Shown: positions 25,441 through 33,833 of the stretch, in pieces
How positions within the stretch are numbered: position 1 is the stretch's first letter
How the letters are laid out: each line of letters starts with the position of its first letter
Source of the DNA: Dehalococcoidia bacterium
Lineage (GTDB): Bacteria > Chloroflexota > Dehalococcoidia > Tepidiformales > Tepidiformaceae
Direction of reading: 5' to 3'
Length of the DNA stretch: 48,284 nt
NCBI GenBank assembly: GCA_022824925.1
Contig: JAJDYW010000044.1
Coordinates: 1-48,284 of the forward strand
Translations under genes and position numbers: made by a program
The notes under the pieces: generated by a model
What the model saw: the letters and a program-made list of their open reading frames with translations, nothing else
The model's database searches: none
What the model was told of the DNA's origin: nothing

Positions 25441-25890
25441 TTACTCGGGCGGAGCCAAGTGCTCGCTGAAGAAAGCCAGGAGCTCGCGCCAGGCGCGTTC
25501 AGCCGAGTCGTGGTGATGGGCGGTCCACCCGCTGTGCTGGTTCATGAACGAGTGCCCGGCGGCGGGGAAGTCGATCACCTGGTGCGCCACCTCGAGCGAA
25601 TCGAGATGGCTGCGCAGACGCTCACCGCGTCCGCCGTAGATGCGGTCGCGGCCGCCGTAGGCGGCGAACACCGGGCAGATGCCCTCGAGCTCCTGAGCCT
25701 CCCGGGGCACCTCTGCGTAGAAAGCGGCCGCAGCGCCGACCTCGGCCTGCGCGGCGTGGAGCAGCGCGAAGCCACCGCCCAAACAGAACCCGGCGACTCC
25801 CACTCGGCCCGTGTCGACCTCGGAGCGATTTGCCAGCCAGCCGCGCGCGGCTTCGATCTGGTCGAACACCGGCCCCTGGCACAACAACAT
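25441..25890 (-). pseudogene. 5'-truncated dienelactone hydrolase family gene
   Basis: 149 residues that correspond to the second half of the alpha/beta-hydrolase DLH family: IEAARGWLANRSEVDTGRVGVAGFCLGGGFALL (nucleophile Cys36 in G-F-C-L-G-G), the acid region FAAYGGRDRIYGG and the His in AAGHSFMNQ. The family's first 80 to 100 residues (VVIHEAFGLN... region) are missing, and upstream frames show no trace of them. The catalytic triad is present but the fold is incomplete, so this is probably a non-functional remnant. Confidence 0.7.
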
Positions 25891-26029
25891 CGGCCTCCAG
25901 GCCCCTTGAATGCGGTGATCGTCGATTGCGGGATCGTGCTGCCGTACCGCACGATGTTCAGGCCCACGCCAGTATCAAAGAGCCCGGAGAGCAGGCCCCA
26001 CTCTCTCGCCTCAAGCTCTGCGCGAGCCC

Positions 26030-26947
26030 CTACTCCGTCGTGCTCGAAACAAACGCCAGGAGTTGGTCCAGTGAGTGAGCCCAGAACAGGGTCAGCCCGC
26101 GTTCCTGGGCCTCCATCAGGTGCCGCAGCCCGAAGACGCCGCTCAGCACGGCGACCGGAACGACATTGTTCCGGCCGAGATCATCGATCCAGACTCTCGC
26201 CTTCACGCCGGCGTCGTTCGTCAGGCGCTTGATCGAGTTGACCTCGGAGTTGCTCACCTTGCACTCGATCGGCATCACGCGCCCATCCCACAGCCGCACG
26301 ACGATGTCGGCCTTCCGGGACGCGCCGACGACGCACTCCCCGGTGAAGCGCCCGATCTCCGGGGCGGAGAAGACGTTCGGGATCGGGCGTGGCGGCTCCT
26401 CGATGAACCCCGCGCCAGCGAGCCTCGACTTGACGAGCGTCTCCTGGCGCCTCGGGGCGGTCGTCTGCCTGCCCGTGCGCACCCGCTGCGAGGCGATCAG
26501 CGCCGCCGTGGCGACGACGGCGATTCGCCGCTCCTCGGCGCTCGGCGCCCGCCCCTCGGCCACCCACGCAAAGCGCTCGCTGTCGAGTCCGCGGAGGATC
26601 GTCTCGATGGCGCGGCGCGCCGAGTCCGGATCGTCCCGCACGCTCGCTGGGGTTAGTCGCGCGTTCGCGAGCACGCGCAGGTCGTCGGTCGATACGGGAG
26701 GGCCCGCCAGATAGCGCGTAGCGTAGGCGAGGTCCTCATCAGCGAGCACCGCGGGCGCCTGCGCGGCGAGGCCCGCCAAGTCGCCGGTGGTGCGGAGCAA
26801 GCGCTCGATCGCCGTCCGGTAGTGGGCGAACCTCTCCAGGTACGTGCTCAAGGATTCACCGATACGCTCGTCGCGGAACTGGGCGATCGCGCGTTGGCGG
26901 TCGGACTCGAGTTGCCGTTCGTCCCATCGCGGCGGCGTTTCTGGCAC
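26030..26947 (-). CDS. XamI-like type II restriction endonuclease
   Basis: 305 residues from a GTG placed directly after the methyltransferase stop. The C-terminal half carries a PD-(D/E)XK site: RKADIVVRLWDGRVMPIECKVSNSEVNSIKR, with Asp214, Glu228 and Lys230 as the likely catalytic residues. The IECKVSNSxxNSxKR block is typical of the XamI restriction family, whose prototype cuts GTCGAC. The specificity of this copy should be related but is not proven. The N-terminus is helical. It is paired with the methyltransferase 26948-28579 and full length for the family. Confidence 0.85.
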   Translation of the reverse strand: MPETPPRWDERQLESDRQRAIAQFRDERIGESLSTYLERFAHYRTAIERLLRTTGDLAGLAAQAPAVLADEDLAYATRYLAGPPVSTDDLRVLANARLTPASVRDDPDSARRAIETILRGLDSERFAWVAEGRAPSAEERRIAVVATAALIASQRVRTGRQTTAPRRQETLVKSRLAGAGFIEEPPRPIPNVFSAPEIGRFTGECVVGASRKADIVVRLWDGRVMPIECKVSNSEVNSIKRLTNDAGVKARVWIDDLGRNNVVPVAVLSGVFGLRHLMEAQERGLTLFWAHSLDQLLAFVSSTTE

Positions 26948-28579
26948 TCAGTCCTCCAGCAGCCGGTCGATGGTCGGGACGGGGATGCGTTCCATCTCAC
27001 GAGGCTCAAACTTGACCAAGCCGCCAGCGTAGGTGCGCCCCAATTCTGGTCGCGCCGCCGCGCGCAGCGCGGCGGTGAGCCGGTCGAGCGCGCGATCCGG
27101 GAGCGGTGCTCGCGGGTAGATGCCGTGCGCGATGTTGATGTGATGCGCGCCGGCGATGTTGCGCACGAACGCCGGCGGGCGCCGTGCCATGTACGTGGCG
27201 AGGATGGGCGCCGGCTCGCGCAGACCCACCGACCACCACGCCCGGCGGTTTCTCGCAACGTAGCCGTCCGCGACGCCCGCCGTGCGCGCCGATTCGAGCA
27301 GCGCCTCGACGCCCCCTCGTTCGTCGGGGTTGAGTTCGCCGAGATCGGCTGGCAGGTCGATCACGCGGCGAAGGGCGGCGCTGGATTCCAGCCGCTCGCC
27401 CGCGTCGAGCAGCTCCCGCGCCCGCGTCACAGCCGGTCGCAGGTAGCGCTCCGGTACGGGCGGTCTGTCGCCACTCGGTACTACCCAGGTGGCGTTGGAG
27501 CCAGTCACCTGGCCACGATGCACACGGCAGATCTCGCCGAGCTCGACGTGGCCCTCGGGCACGACCGGCGGCCTCAGAATGAGCGGGCTCCAGCGGTCCG
27601 CCCCTTCGAGCCGCTCGCGTGGCACCGCGCGGCCCGCGCCGAGCGGCGTCAGGCTGGCGGGGCCGTCCACCATGCGTATCGACAACCGCCGCGGTCGCGC
27701 GCCGATCTCGAAGCAGGTGACGGCCGCGGTGGCGGCGGCGTCCTCGAACGGCAGGGCGGTGGGCTCGACGATCTGCACCGAGTGCCCGCCGAGACCGTCG
27801 AGCAGGAGCCCGCGGACCACCGCGCCGTAGTTGACGTCGAGCCACTCGGCGCTGGTCACGAAGCAGCCGACATCGCCCGGCCGACCGTGCAGGGCGGTCG
27901 CGAGGAAGAAGTAGGCGTGCAGTCCCGCCAGCCCGGAGAGCGATACCCCGGCGCGCCTCGCTGCGGTCCGCCCCCAGGTCTTCACCCCCGCGGGGATGTC
28001 GTGGTGCCGGACGTACGGGGGGTTCCCGATGAAGGCGGTGACCCCGTCGTGGGGCGGCAGCGCCAATCGCAGGTAGTCGGCGTTCAGCACGCCCGCCCGC
28101 TCGCTGCAGCCCAATGCGGCGATGCCGGCGCGCGTCAGCAGCGTCGCCAGCGGGTCGGTGTCAACCGCGATCACGTCCGCGGCGCTCCTGCGGGCGATCT
28201 CGAGCGTGAAGCGCCCGCTTCCGCAGCCAGCGTCGATGACGCGCGTCGCACGACGATCGACGACCCACTCCACCATCGGTCGGGTGATCGCTCTAGGTGT
28301 TAGTACCTGCCCGAGCGTGCGGCGCTGGGGCTGCGAGCGGACGGCAACCAGCCGGTCGCCCAGCGGATCGCCGCCGGCGCGGATCTGCTCGGCCGTCTCC
28401 AGCACATCTCGCGGCGCCGGCGGGGGGCGCGTCGCAGCGGCCTCGGCCAAACGCGTTTCGACCGGAGACGGTGGCCCCCCAGCTTCAAGCCCGCCGAGTG
28501 CTACCGCGAGGCTCGCCAACTCAAGCTCTGTGCCCGTCCACTCGCAACGCTCGCTTGCCACGGTCTTCCACTCAATCAC
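26948..28579 (-). CDS. Adenine-specific DNA methyltransferase of the XamI-like system
   Basis: 543 residues. SAM-binding motif I DAGCGSG (116-122), motif X-like GQVLTPRAITRPMVEW (90-105) and catalytic motif IV GNPPYVRH (185-192) mark an N6-adenine methyltransferase of the gamma class. The C-terminal 250 residues form the target-recognition region (GEICRVHRGQVTGSNATWVV..., YVARNRRAWWSVGLREPAPILATYM). It modifies the host DNA against the adjacent endonuclease, whose start codon follows its TGA without a gap. The gene order M then R allows protection before cutting. Confidence 0.9.
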   Translation of the reverse strand: MIEWKTVASERCEWTGTELELASLAVALGGLEAGGPPSPVETRLAEAAATRPPPAPRDVLETAEQIRAGGDPLGDRLVAVRSQPQRRTLGQVLTPRAITRPMVEWVVDRRATRVIDAGCGSGRFTLEIARRSAADVIAVDTDPLATLLTRAGIAALGCSERAGVLNADYLRLALPPHDGVTAFIGNPPYVRHHDIPAGVKTWGRTAARRAGVSLSGLAGLHAYFFLATALHGRPGDVGCFVTSAEWLDVNYGAVVRGLLLDGLGGHSVQIVEPTALPFEDAAATAAVTCFEIGARPRRLSIRMVDGPASLTPLGAGRAVPRERLEGADRWSPLILRPPVVPEGHVELGEICRVHRGQVTGSNATWVVPSGDRPPVPERYLRPAVTRARELLDAGERLESSAALRRVIDLPADLGELNPDERGGVEALLESARTAGVADGYVARNRRAWWSVGLREPAPILATYMARRPPAFVRNIAGAHHINIAHGIYPRAPLPDRALDRLTAALRAAARPELGRTYAGGLVKFEPREMERIPVPTIDRLLED

Positions 28580-28925
28580 ATACGCGTCTTCACCAATCTA
28601 CACCATCGGTACTCCCAGAGGGTGCGCTGAGCGGCTCATGCGCTGCGGTCGTAACGGGTGCGCGCCCCCCGGGCTCCACGTTCGTATTGCGCCCGGTCCG
28701 CTCGCTGATCGGGCAGGCGGTCAGCCGGAAGACGGGCCTCGCTCGCAGGCTTCGCGACCGATCTCGCACCATTCTGCTGGCGCGCGGGACGAACCGGCGT
28801 TCTGAAACGCGGTTACGGACTCCTGCACCGTTTGCCCACCGATGGCGCTGGACTTCCGGGTACACTCTCCACATGGTCCCTTTGCCCTCCGACATCTGCG
28901 CCCACATGGAGACAACGTTCGCACC
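28580..28925. other. Divergent promoter region between the RM system and the AAA gene
   Basis: 346 bases between two divergent operons. No gene is supported. Promoters for both sides must lie here, but no clear sigma-70 boxes or operator palindromes were found by eye. Confidence 0.4.
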
Positions 28926-30242
28926 ATGACGGCCAAGCCACCCTTTCTCACGCGCGTTCGGATCAAGGGGTACAAGAGCATCACCGAGTGCGACACCAAG
29001 CTTGGGAGCCTCGCCTTCCTTGTGGGCCCGAACGGTTCCGGCAAGAGCAACTTCATCGACGCTCTCCGTTTCGTGGCAGATGCACTCACCGACTCACCCA
29101 GTCGAGTCGATCCAGGCCACAACGTCGTCCATGTCGCGCCCGGAACAGTCCCCGCCACACCCTTGGGCTACGCAATCGAAGGTCGCGGCGGCATCCAGAT
29201 GGTTCACCAGCAGATGGGACCTCTGGGGCCCTCCTTCGCGATCCGGCTCGACTTTCTTGACCCGCGTGGCTCGCCTGGACACTACAGCTTGCAGATCAGA
29301 GAGAACGAGACATCTCTGGTGCGGCACGAGGATCCCCAGTTCGTTGTCGAACGAGAGGAGTGCGTCTTTGTGGACGGCCCATCCTTCTCGATTGATAAGA
29401 ACACTGCTGATGGATTTCCACCGCGTCCGTTCCCTGCCGACCCGTCATGGCCGTGCGTAGATCGGATACAGCTCTATCTCAGACAGTTGGCAAGGTTTGA
29501 CCATGTGTCGCCGACTCTAAGACCATTTCGCAACCTCCACGATGCCTTCCTTCGGATGCGCTTTTACGCACTGGTCCCGGAGGTCATGCGCAAGGTAGCT
29601 AAGCCAGCCGAAAACGGGTTGTTGCGGCAGGATGGCGTAAACGTGTGGAATGTGCTTCATGGCCTGCGTAGCAACAGTCCTAGTACTCTTGAACGGATTG
29701 GCGAATACTTGGGACATGCCGTACCCGGTCTATCAATTGAACCTTTTGTCCTGAGTAACAGCGACGCCGCATATGCCGAGTTTCAGCAGCAGATACCTGG
29801 CCGGTCCCGACCGAGCAAGCACGCCGCCCGGTCGATGTCCGACGGCACGCTGAGAGCGGTCGGCATCCTGACAGCCCTGCTACAAGAGGATAATGACGGT
29901 CCGCCTTCCGTCGTTGCTATCGAGGAACCGGAGACCTCCCTTCACCCGGGGGCCGTTGGGGCCCTACTCAGCGCCATGCACGACGCGAGGGAGCGCACCC
30001 AGGTTCTCGTCACAACACACTCGCCTGACCTCCTACATTCGGACGAAGTACAAACTGATCAACTGCTCGCCTTTTCAGCGGACCGTGGCACCACCGTCAT
30101 TGGCCAGGTCGACGAGGGTTCTCGGAAGATTCTGGACGAACGACTCTTCTCGCCGGGGGAACTCCTACGGCTTAGCCAACTCGAGCCGAGCGATCTCGAT
30201 CATGACATCGAGGGTAACGAAGCCAGCCTCTTCGAACTCTAG
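28926..30242 (+). CDS. AAA family ATPase (OLD/SMC-like), partner of a TOPRIM protein
   Basis: 438 residues from ATG 28926. The frame begins 28 codons earlier, but those codons do not look like part of the domain. The N-terminus VRIKGYKSI...LGSLAFLVGPNGSGKSN (Walker A 34-41) and the late Walker B VVAIEEPETSLHPG (about 328-341), followed by TQVLVTTHSPDLL, are the AAA_21/OLD-type arrangement, with the ABC-like signature in SMSDGTLRAVGIL. The stop is directly followed by the ATG of a DUF4276 TOPRIM gene. ATPase-TOPRIM pairs of this sort (OLD, Gabija, PARIS) act in phage defence. The role here is inferred from that design and the neighbouring RM system. Confidence 0.85.
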   Translation: MTAKPPFLTRVRIKGYKSITECDTKLGSLAFLVGPNGSGKSNFIDALRFVADALTDSPSRVDPGHNVVHVAPGTVPATPLGYAIEGRGGIQMVHQQMGPLGPSFAIRLDFLDPRGSPGHYSLQIRENETSLVRHEDPQFVVEREECVFVDGPSFSIDKNTADGFPPRPFPADPSWPCVDRIQLYLRQLARFDHVSPTLRPFRNLHDAFLRMRFYALVPEVMRKVAKPAENGLLRQDGVNVWNVLHGLRSNSPSTLERIGEYLGHAVPGLSIEPFVLSNSDAAYAEFQQQIPGRSRPSKHAARSMSDGTLRAVGILTALLQEDNDGPPSVVAIEEPETSLHPGAVGALLSAMHDARERTQVLVTTHSPDLLHSDEVQTDQLLAFSADRGTTVIGQVDEGSRKILDERLFSPGELLRLSQLEPSDLDHDIEGNEASLFEL

Positions 30243-30821
30243 ATGAAACAGATCGTCCCAATTGTCGAGGGAGAAGGCGAAGCGCTCGCGCTTCCGGCGT
30301 TGATCCGGCGGATCCTCGACGAGACCGGTACGACGGAGGCCGTCCAGGTGCTCAAGCCACTCCGCGAGAAGCGTGGCACTCTGCTGCGTGCCGGCGAGTT
30401 GGAGCGCTATACACGGTTGGCAGTCGCAAAAGCAAGGGACGATGCCAGAGTACTCCTGCTCATAGATGCCGACGACGACTGCGCTGCGACGCGTGGCCCC
30501 GAACTCCAGCGACGGGTCGACAGCGTCTCATCTGGGAGCAGTGTGCTCGCTGTTCGAGAGTACGAAAATTGGCTGCTGGGCGACGCTGCCGCCTTCACTC
30601 GTGACAGTGCTTTCCGAGACCGGATCAACCCACCGGGCAACCCCGAGCACATTCAGGACGCTAAGCGTTGGCTGAGCGAGCGTCGAACTGACCGACGTTC
30701 CTACCGTCCGACGATTGACCAAGCCCGCCTCACGGAACTTGTGGACATTCAGGTTGTTCGCCACCGGTGTCCGTCGTTCGACAAGTTCTGCCGCGAGGTT
30801 GAGCGGCTTACGACTGACTAG
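30243..30821 (+). CDS. DUF4276 family TOPRIM-like protein
   Basis: 192 residues. The N-terminal strand and acidic residue (IVPIVEGEGEA, Glu9) and the D-x-D strand VLLLIDADDDC (Asp75, Asp77) match the TOPRIM-type core of DUF4276, as does the later EYENWLLGD. The C-terminus (QDAKRWLSERR...CPSFDKFCREVERL) is also typical. It starts at the base after the ATPase stop and is certainly co-expressed with it. It is the probable effector (nuclease or other TOPRIM activity) of a two-gene defence system. Activity unproven. Confidence 0.85.
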   Translation: MKQIVPIVEGEGEALALPALIRRILDETGTTEAVQVLKPLREKRGTLLRAGELERYTRLAVAKARDDARVLLLIDADDDCAATRGPELQRRVDSVSSGSSVLAVREYENWLLGDAAAFTRDSAFRDRINPPGNPEHIQDAKRWLSERRTDRRSYRPTIDQARLTELVDIQVVRHRCPSFDKFCREVERLTTD

Positions 30822-31295
30822 CGGTTCGACAATCCAGACGATGTGGTGCAGCGGCAGGAACTCGCTACCCAGCTGCGATCAGGGGAGTCGCTCCAGAGAA
30901 GGCCAAATTGGCCCCACCACGCTGGGAAAGTACGCCCTGGCTGCTCAACCGGTGTATCGCCACGTGCGGGCCACCTCACTTAACCTGATTTCACCCTGCT
31001 GTTGGCTGGAGTTCGCTCGCCGTGCAGACGTCAGCCTCTCTCGTTGCCCCCGTCGCCCGCAGTGCTTTCCAAGGGCCATACCGGCCGACGCGGCCGATGG
31101 AGACACGGGAGTGCGTTCGCTAGTTGAAGGCACGGGACGTCAACATCAACCCTGAGACGCTCATCTTCTTGGCGCGGACCGCAATCCGATCCAACCCGTA
31201 GACCACAGGCGGCCATCCCTCTCCACAGCGAGGCCCATCTCCACCATTAGCCCGCCAACGTCTGGCTCGTCTGTTCCGGCCAAGCCGCTGCTGTC
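30822..31295. other. Intergenic stretch, no gene seen
   Basis: About 475 bases after the TOPRIM gene. Frames are short and without signals. It marks the start of a debris zone that runs to about 33.7 kb. Confidence 0.4.
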
Positions 31296-31580
31296 GTGTC
31301 CGCCGATGAAAGAACTCGTGCGAGACAGGATATCGAGGCCCTGCAGGCGCCGCCCGACCTGGACCGGCACGACTTCGACGCTATTGTGAGCGCCGCCCTG
31401 CTCTCCTCGGCTGCCGTCGCGGATGTGCTGCGTGTCAACGGGCTTCCGGATGACGCGGCCTGGACCGAGCTCGCAAAGCGATGGGGCACGACACGAAGCG
31501 TTGCCCAGCGTTCACGTGAGACGGCCTGGAACTGGATCGTTACTTTCCTCGATACACCGTCGCCTCTCCCGCCATCCTGA
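31296..31580 (+). CDS. Possible small hypothetical protein
   Basis: 94 residues from a GTG, with a clean protein-like composition (DRHDFDAIVSAALLSSAAVADVLRVNGLPDDAAWTELAKRWG...WNWIVTFL). No good ribosome site precedes it, and it may be a fragment of a larger lost gene. No family recognised. Confidence 0.35.
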   Translation: MSADERTRARQDIEALQAPPDLDRHDFDAIVSAALLSSAAVADVLRVNGLPDDAAWTELAKRWGTTRSVAQRSRETAWNWIVTFLDTPSPLPPS

Positions 31581-31696
31581 TGCCCCTTAAGCAGCACCGC
31601 AGCGAACCTTAGCCCCGCCCGCGTGTTGGCTGGACGGCGTATCGCTTCCCAGCACATGTGAGGGAGGTGTTGCGTTAGGGCCTCAAGCCACCTGCC

Positions 31697-31810
31697 TCAG
31701 TTGGATCGGTTGGCAGTGACAGGCGGGCTGAACCCTTCCGGCCACCGTGTCTGCTCCCCATAGGTGGCACCGTCGAGGCTCGCACCACGGAGGTCGGCCT
31801 CCGACAAGTT
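31697..31810 (-). pseudogene. C-terminal remnant of a pentapeptide-repeat protein
   Basis: The minus strand reads NLSEADLRGASLDGATYGEQ followed by TRWPEGFSP and a stop. A(D/N)LRG-type pentapeptides ending in TxWPEGF are a common C-terminus of pentapeptide-repeat proteins. A TGA lies directly before the Asn codon and the rest of the repeat array is missing. Confidence 0.6.
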
Positions 31811-31837
31811 TCACGTTCGGGAGATCGGTGTCTCTCG

Positions 31838-32081
31838 GGCTACATCGCTGTGCCAGATGGAGTCCTCAGCCGGGCCCGGCTCCTTGATGAGGTCAAACAC
31901 ACGACTGAGCACTGGGCGGAACTTCATGGAGACGAAGCGATCGCCCGTTTCGCTTAAGGTCTCACGGTCGGCGAGGTAGAGCAGCTGATCAGCTTGATGT
32001 AGGGCATTCGGCCGTTGTTCCGGTCGAGCAACACCGACGCGGCCTGAGCCGCCTTTGCGCTCAATTGAAGTAGAACCTCAT
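31838..32081 (-). pseudogene. Frameshifted Panacea/SocA-like antitoxin (DUF4065)
   Basis: From ATG 32081 the pieces in three frames read MRFYFN, ERKAAQAASVLL when single extra bases near 32060-32066 are skipped, DRNNGRMPYIKLI, then LLYLADRETLSETGDRFVSM, KFRPVLSRVFDLIK and IWHSDVA. This is the conserved core of the Panacea (DUF4065) domain, the antitoxin side of many toxin-antitoxin pairs. One A seems lost near 31985 (IKLIKLLYL expected). The C-terminal third is replaced by the pentapeptide debris. No partner toxin is visible next to it. Confidence 0.7.
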
Positions 32082-32230
32082 GGCAGAACCCTGGTCCCCG
32101 CTGGTAGTCCAAGTGTGCACCCCGAAGCGCCGTGCGCCAACACCCTATCGCATGGCCTCTGGAGATAAGGCTCGATTGCATCCTCCTTGAGATATCGTGT
32201 CCTCGGTGCGCATCAGTGTGGTTTTGGGGA

Positions 32231-32259
32231 TTGACAAACCGTCCCGCGAGGTGTACTAA
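32231..32259 (+). promoter_or_regulatory. Strong sigma-70-type promoter
   Basis: TTGACA (32231-32236), a 17-base spacer and TACTAA (32254-32259). It lies about 30 bases before the ATG of the small secreted-protein gene. It is the best promoter match seen in the window and sits in an unusually AT-rich pocket. Confidence 0.7.
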
Positions 32260-32290
32260 AGCATCAGATTTAGGGCAGGAGGAACTGCAA

Positions 32291-32837
32291 ATGGAAGTCT
32301 TCAAAAGACGGTTCATTTTCCCCATCATCGCTGCTACCGTGGTATTATTCGGCATCTATTAGGTCGCTTATAATGACCTAATAGATGCCGAATAATACCA
32401 CGGTATTGTTCGGCATCAGCCCCGTCATCCTGACCTCGACGGCTCACGCAACAGTCAGTGCTGACGAGCATCCATCGGTCCCCGGGCAGCGAGATAGCCG
32501 CCACCCGACCCCACTCTGCCTTTACGTAGAGGTCTTCGTAGCGGGGAGTGTCACCTATGATGACCTCGGCCGACCAGTCTATAACCCGGGCCATCGCTAC
32601 CTGCAGTTGGTTTGTGAACCTGCGGTGATCATCGTCCACGTCGTGGCACCCGCCGTTGAGACGGCTCTCGACGCCGTCGACAACCGGAACGATGCGTTCC
32701 AAGAGGCGGCAGAGGCAGTCAGCAGTGAAGTCTCCGATGCCGCAGTTGACGCCACCGAGTCGGCGGCTGATGCGGTCGACCGTCGGAACGATGCGATCAC
32801 GAATGTGATCAAAACGGTCATAGACTTCTTCGATTGA
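32291..32837 (+). pseudogene. Small secreted protein gene split by a palindromic insertion
   Basis: AGGAGGA (32277-32283) and the promoter 32231-32259 precede ATG 32291. The present frame gives 23 residues (MEVFKRRFIFPIIAATVV then LFGIY) and stops inside a large palindrome. If the 61 bases from 32342 to 32402 are removed, the frame joins VLFGISPVILTSTAHATVSA and continues to the TGA at 32835-32837. That yields a protein of about 160 residues with a clean signal peptide (cleavage after AHA). The C-terminus is a repeated acidic helix (ALDAVDNRNDAFQEA... AADAVDRRNDAITNV). A downstream ATG (32385) could still make the C-terminal part without export. Function unknown. Confidence 0.65.
32335..32405. 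repeat. 71-base near-perfect palindrome (31-bp arms)
   Basis: Arms 32335-32365 and 32375-32405 are exact inverted complements around a 9-base loop, GCTTATAAT. The loop holds TATAAT. The motif GGTATT(A/G)TTCGGCATC occurs once in each arm and again directly after the right arm, where it is the original coding sequence. Confidence 0.85.
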
Positions 32838-32870
32838 CGCTGGGCAGTCAGCGCGATTGACCCACTGCAA

Positions 32871-32899
32871 TAGGTGCCCGCCCCTTGGGCGGGCACCTA
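32871..32899 (+). terminator. Rho-independent-like terminator
   Basis: TAGGTGCCCGCCC (32871-32883), loop CTT, and GGGCGGGCACCTA (32887-32899) make a perfect 13-bp stem 34 bases after the stop of the split secreted-protein gene. A TTTT lies 15 bases later. Confidence 0.7.
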
Positions 32900-33059
32900 C
32901 CTACCAAGCCTCACCTTTTCCCCCTGGATCCCGTGGCAACGAGACACCCCACAGGGCACATACGGCTCGAAGAATCAGAATCGGAATGGCGGCATAAGCA
33001 GCAGCAGCCCCTCTGAGAATCGATTGCCCGATCGCCCGCTTTTTGGAGGGGGTCGGCAT

Positions 33060-33362
33060 CTAGGTGACCTCTCTCGAACGCCTGCTACAGCAGATTCCCT
33101 CACATATCATAACTCCTAGGTAGTAGCAGCAGATCAGGGTATCTTCGAGGTGTCGGTGCTGATCGAGGGGGACATCAGGAGCCACCTGACTGACGCGCTG
33201 AATTTCTCCGTCACCACCCTTGACCACAGTGACTTCGCGAAACGCGTCTCTCACATTGCGGTCGCTGCGGCGCTGACTGAAGTTGATTCGGAGACCCAGA
33301 GCGCGCAGCAGGAGCACGACCGAAGCCGGAATTGGAGTGTGCGCCAGCTCCGCAAGCAGCAT
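33060..33362 (-). CDS. Possible hypothetical protein downstream of the 89-residue gene
   Basis: 100 residues. The first two thirds look like protein (LAELAHTPIPASVVLLLRAL...RNVRDAFREVTVVKGGDGEIQRV), while the end (LICCYYLGVMICEGICC) does not. It lies 15 bases after the 33378-33647 gene and could be its operon partner or a decayed version of it. No ribosome site. Confidence 0.3.
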   Translation of the reverse strand: MLLAELAHTPIPASVVLLLRALGLRINFSQRRSDRNVRDAFREVTVVKGGDGEIQRVSQVAPDVPLDQHRHLEDTLICCYYLGVMICEGICCSRRSREVT

Positions 33363-33377
33363 TGGCGGGGCCCTCGA

Positions 33378-33647
33378 TCAACCGGCTTGCCTCGCGGAAC
33401 CGTCCCTGGAACGGTAAACGGCACGATGCCCCACCCGCACGCTCCACACGTTGATGGCGGCCGGACGCTCCACTCGCAGGAGATCCGCTGCCTTGAGCGC
33501 GGTGTCGGCCACAGCCCAGCCTCCGCTGTCGACATCGATGGCCACAATCTGTCCGTGACGGGACAACTCGACCTGGGGCCGGATGGCCCGCTCGTAGAGC
33601 TCGTCGCCGAGACGAGCTGTCTCTTCAGCGGGGCGGCGCCTGGGCAT
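33378..33647 (-). CDS. Conserved hypothetical protein of about 90 residues
   Basis: 89 residues: ETARLGDELYERAIRPQVEL, HGQIVAIDVDSGGWAVAD, then INVWSVRVGHRAVY. I recognise this as a small soluble family common in Cyanobacteria and Chloroflexota, usually next to a clan AA (retropepsin-like) protease or similar small gene. No such protease (D-T/S-G motif) is seen in the following frames. Function unknown. The C-terminal 10 residues (SRDGSARQAG) differ from the usual ending and may reflect a late frameshift. Confidence 0.6.
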   Translation of the reverse strand: MPRRRPAEETARLGDELYERAIRPQVELSRHGQIVAIDVDSGGWAVADTALKAADLLRVERPAAINVWSVRVGHRAVYRSRDGSARQAG

Positions 33648-33833
33648 CTTGTGCTTCTCCTCGCTCGGACTCCGGGTGGAGAAGATAGCGTTCTCCGCAG
33701 GGCTGTCCAGTCCATAGCTCCGGCGGCTGCGGGGTGAGTCCGTGACTCTTAACGCGAGAGAGGCCGCATACAGGGGGAACCGAGGAGCCGTCGCCTGCGG
33801 GCGGCGGCTCCTCCATCCGGTGGGCGTGGCGGC

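Noticed and set aside
26822..28303. 493-codon plus-strand open frame
   Set aside because: Antisense to the XamI-like methyltransferase and endonuclease. No motif of its own.
33150..33737. 195-codon plus-strand frame
   Set aside because: It runs opposite to the conserved 89-residue protein at 33378-33647, which I recognise as a real family.
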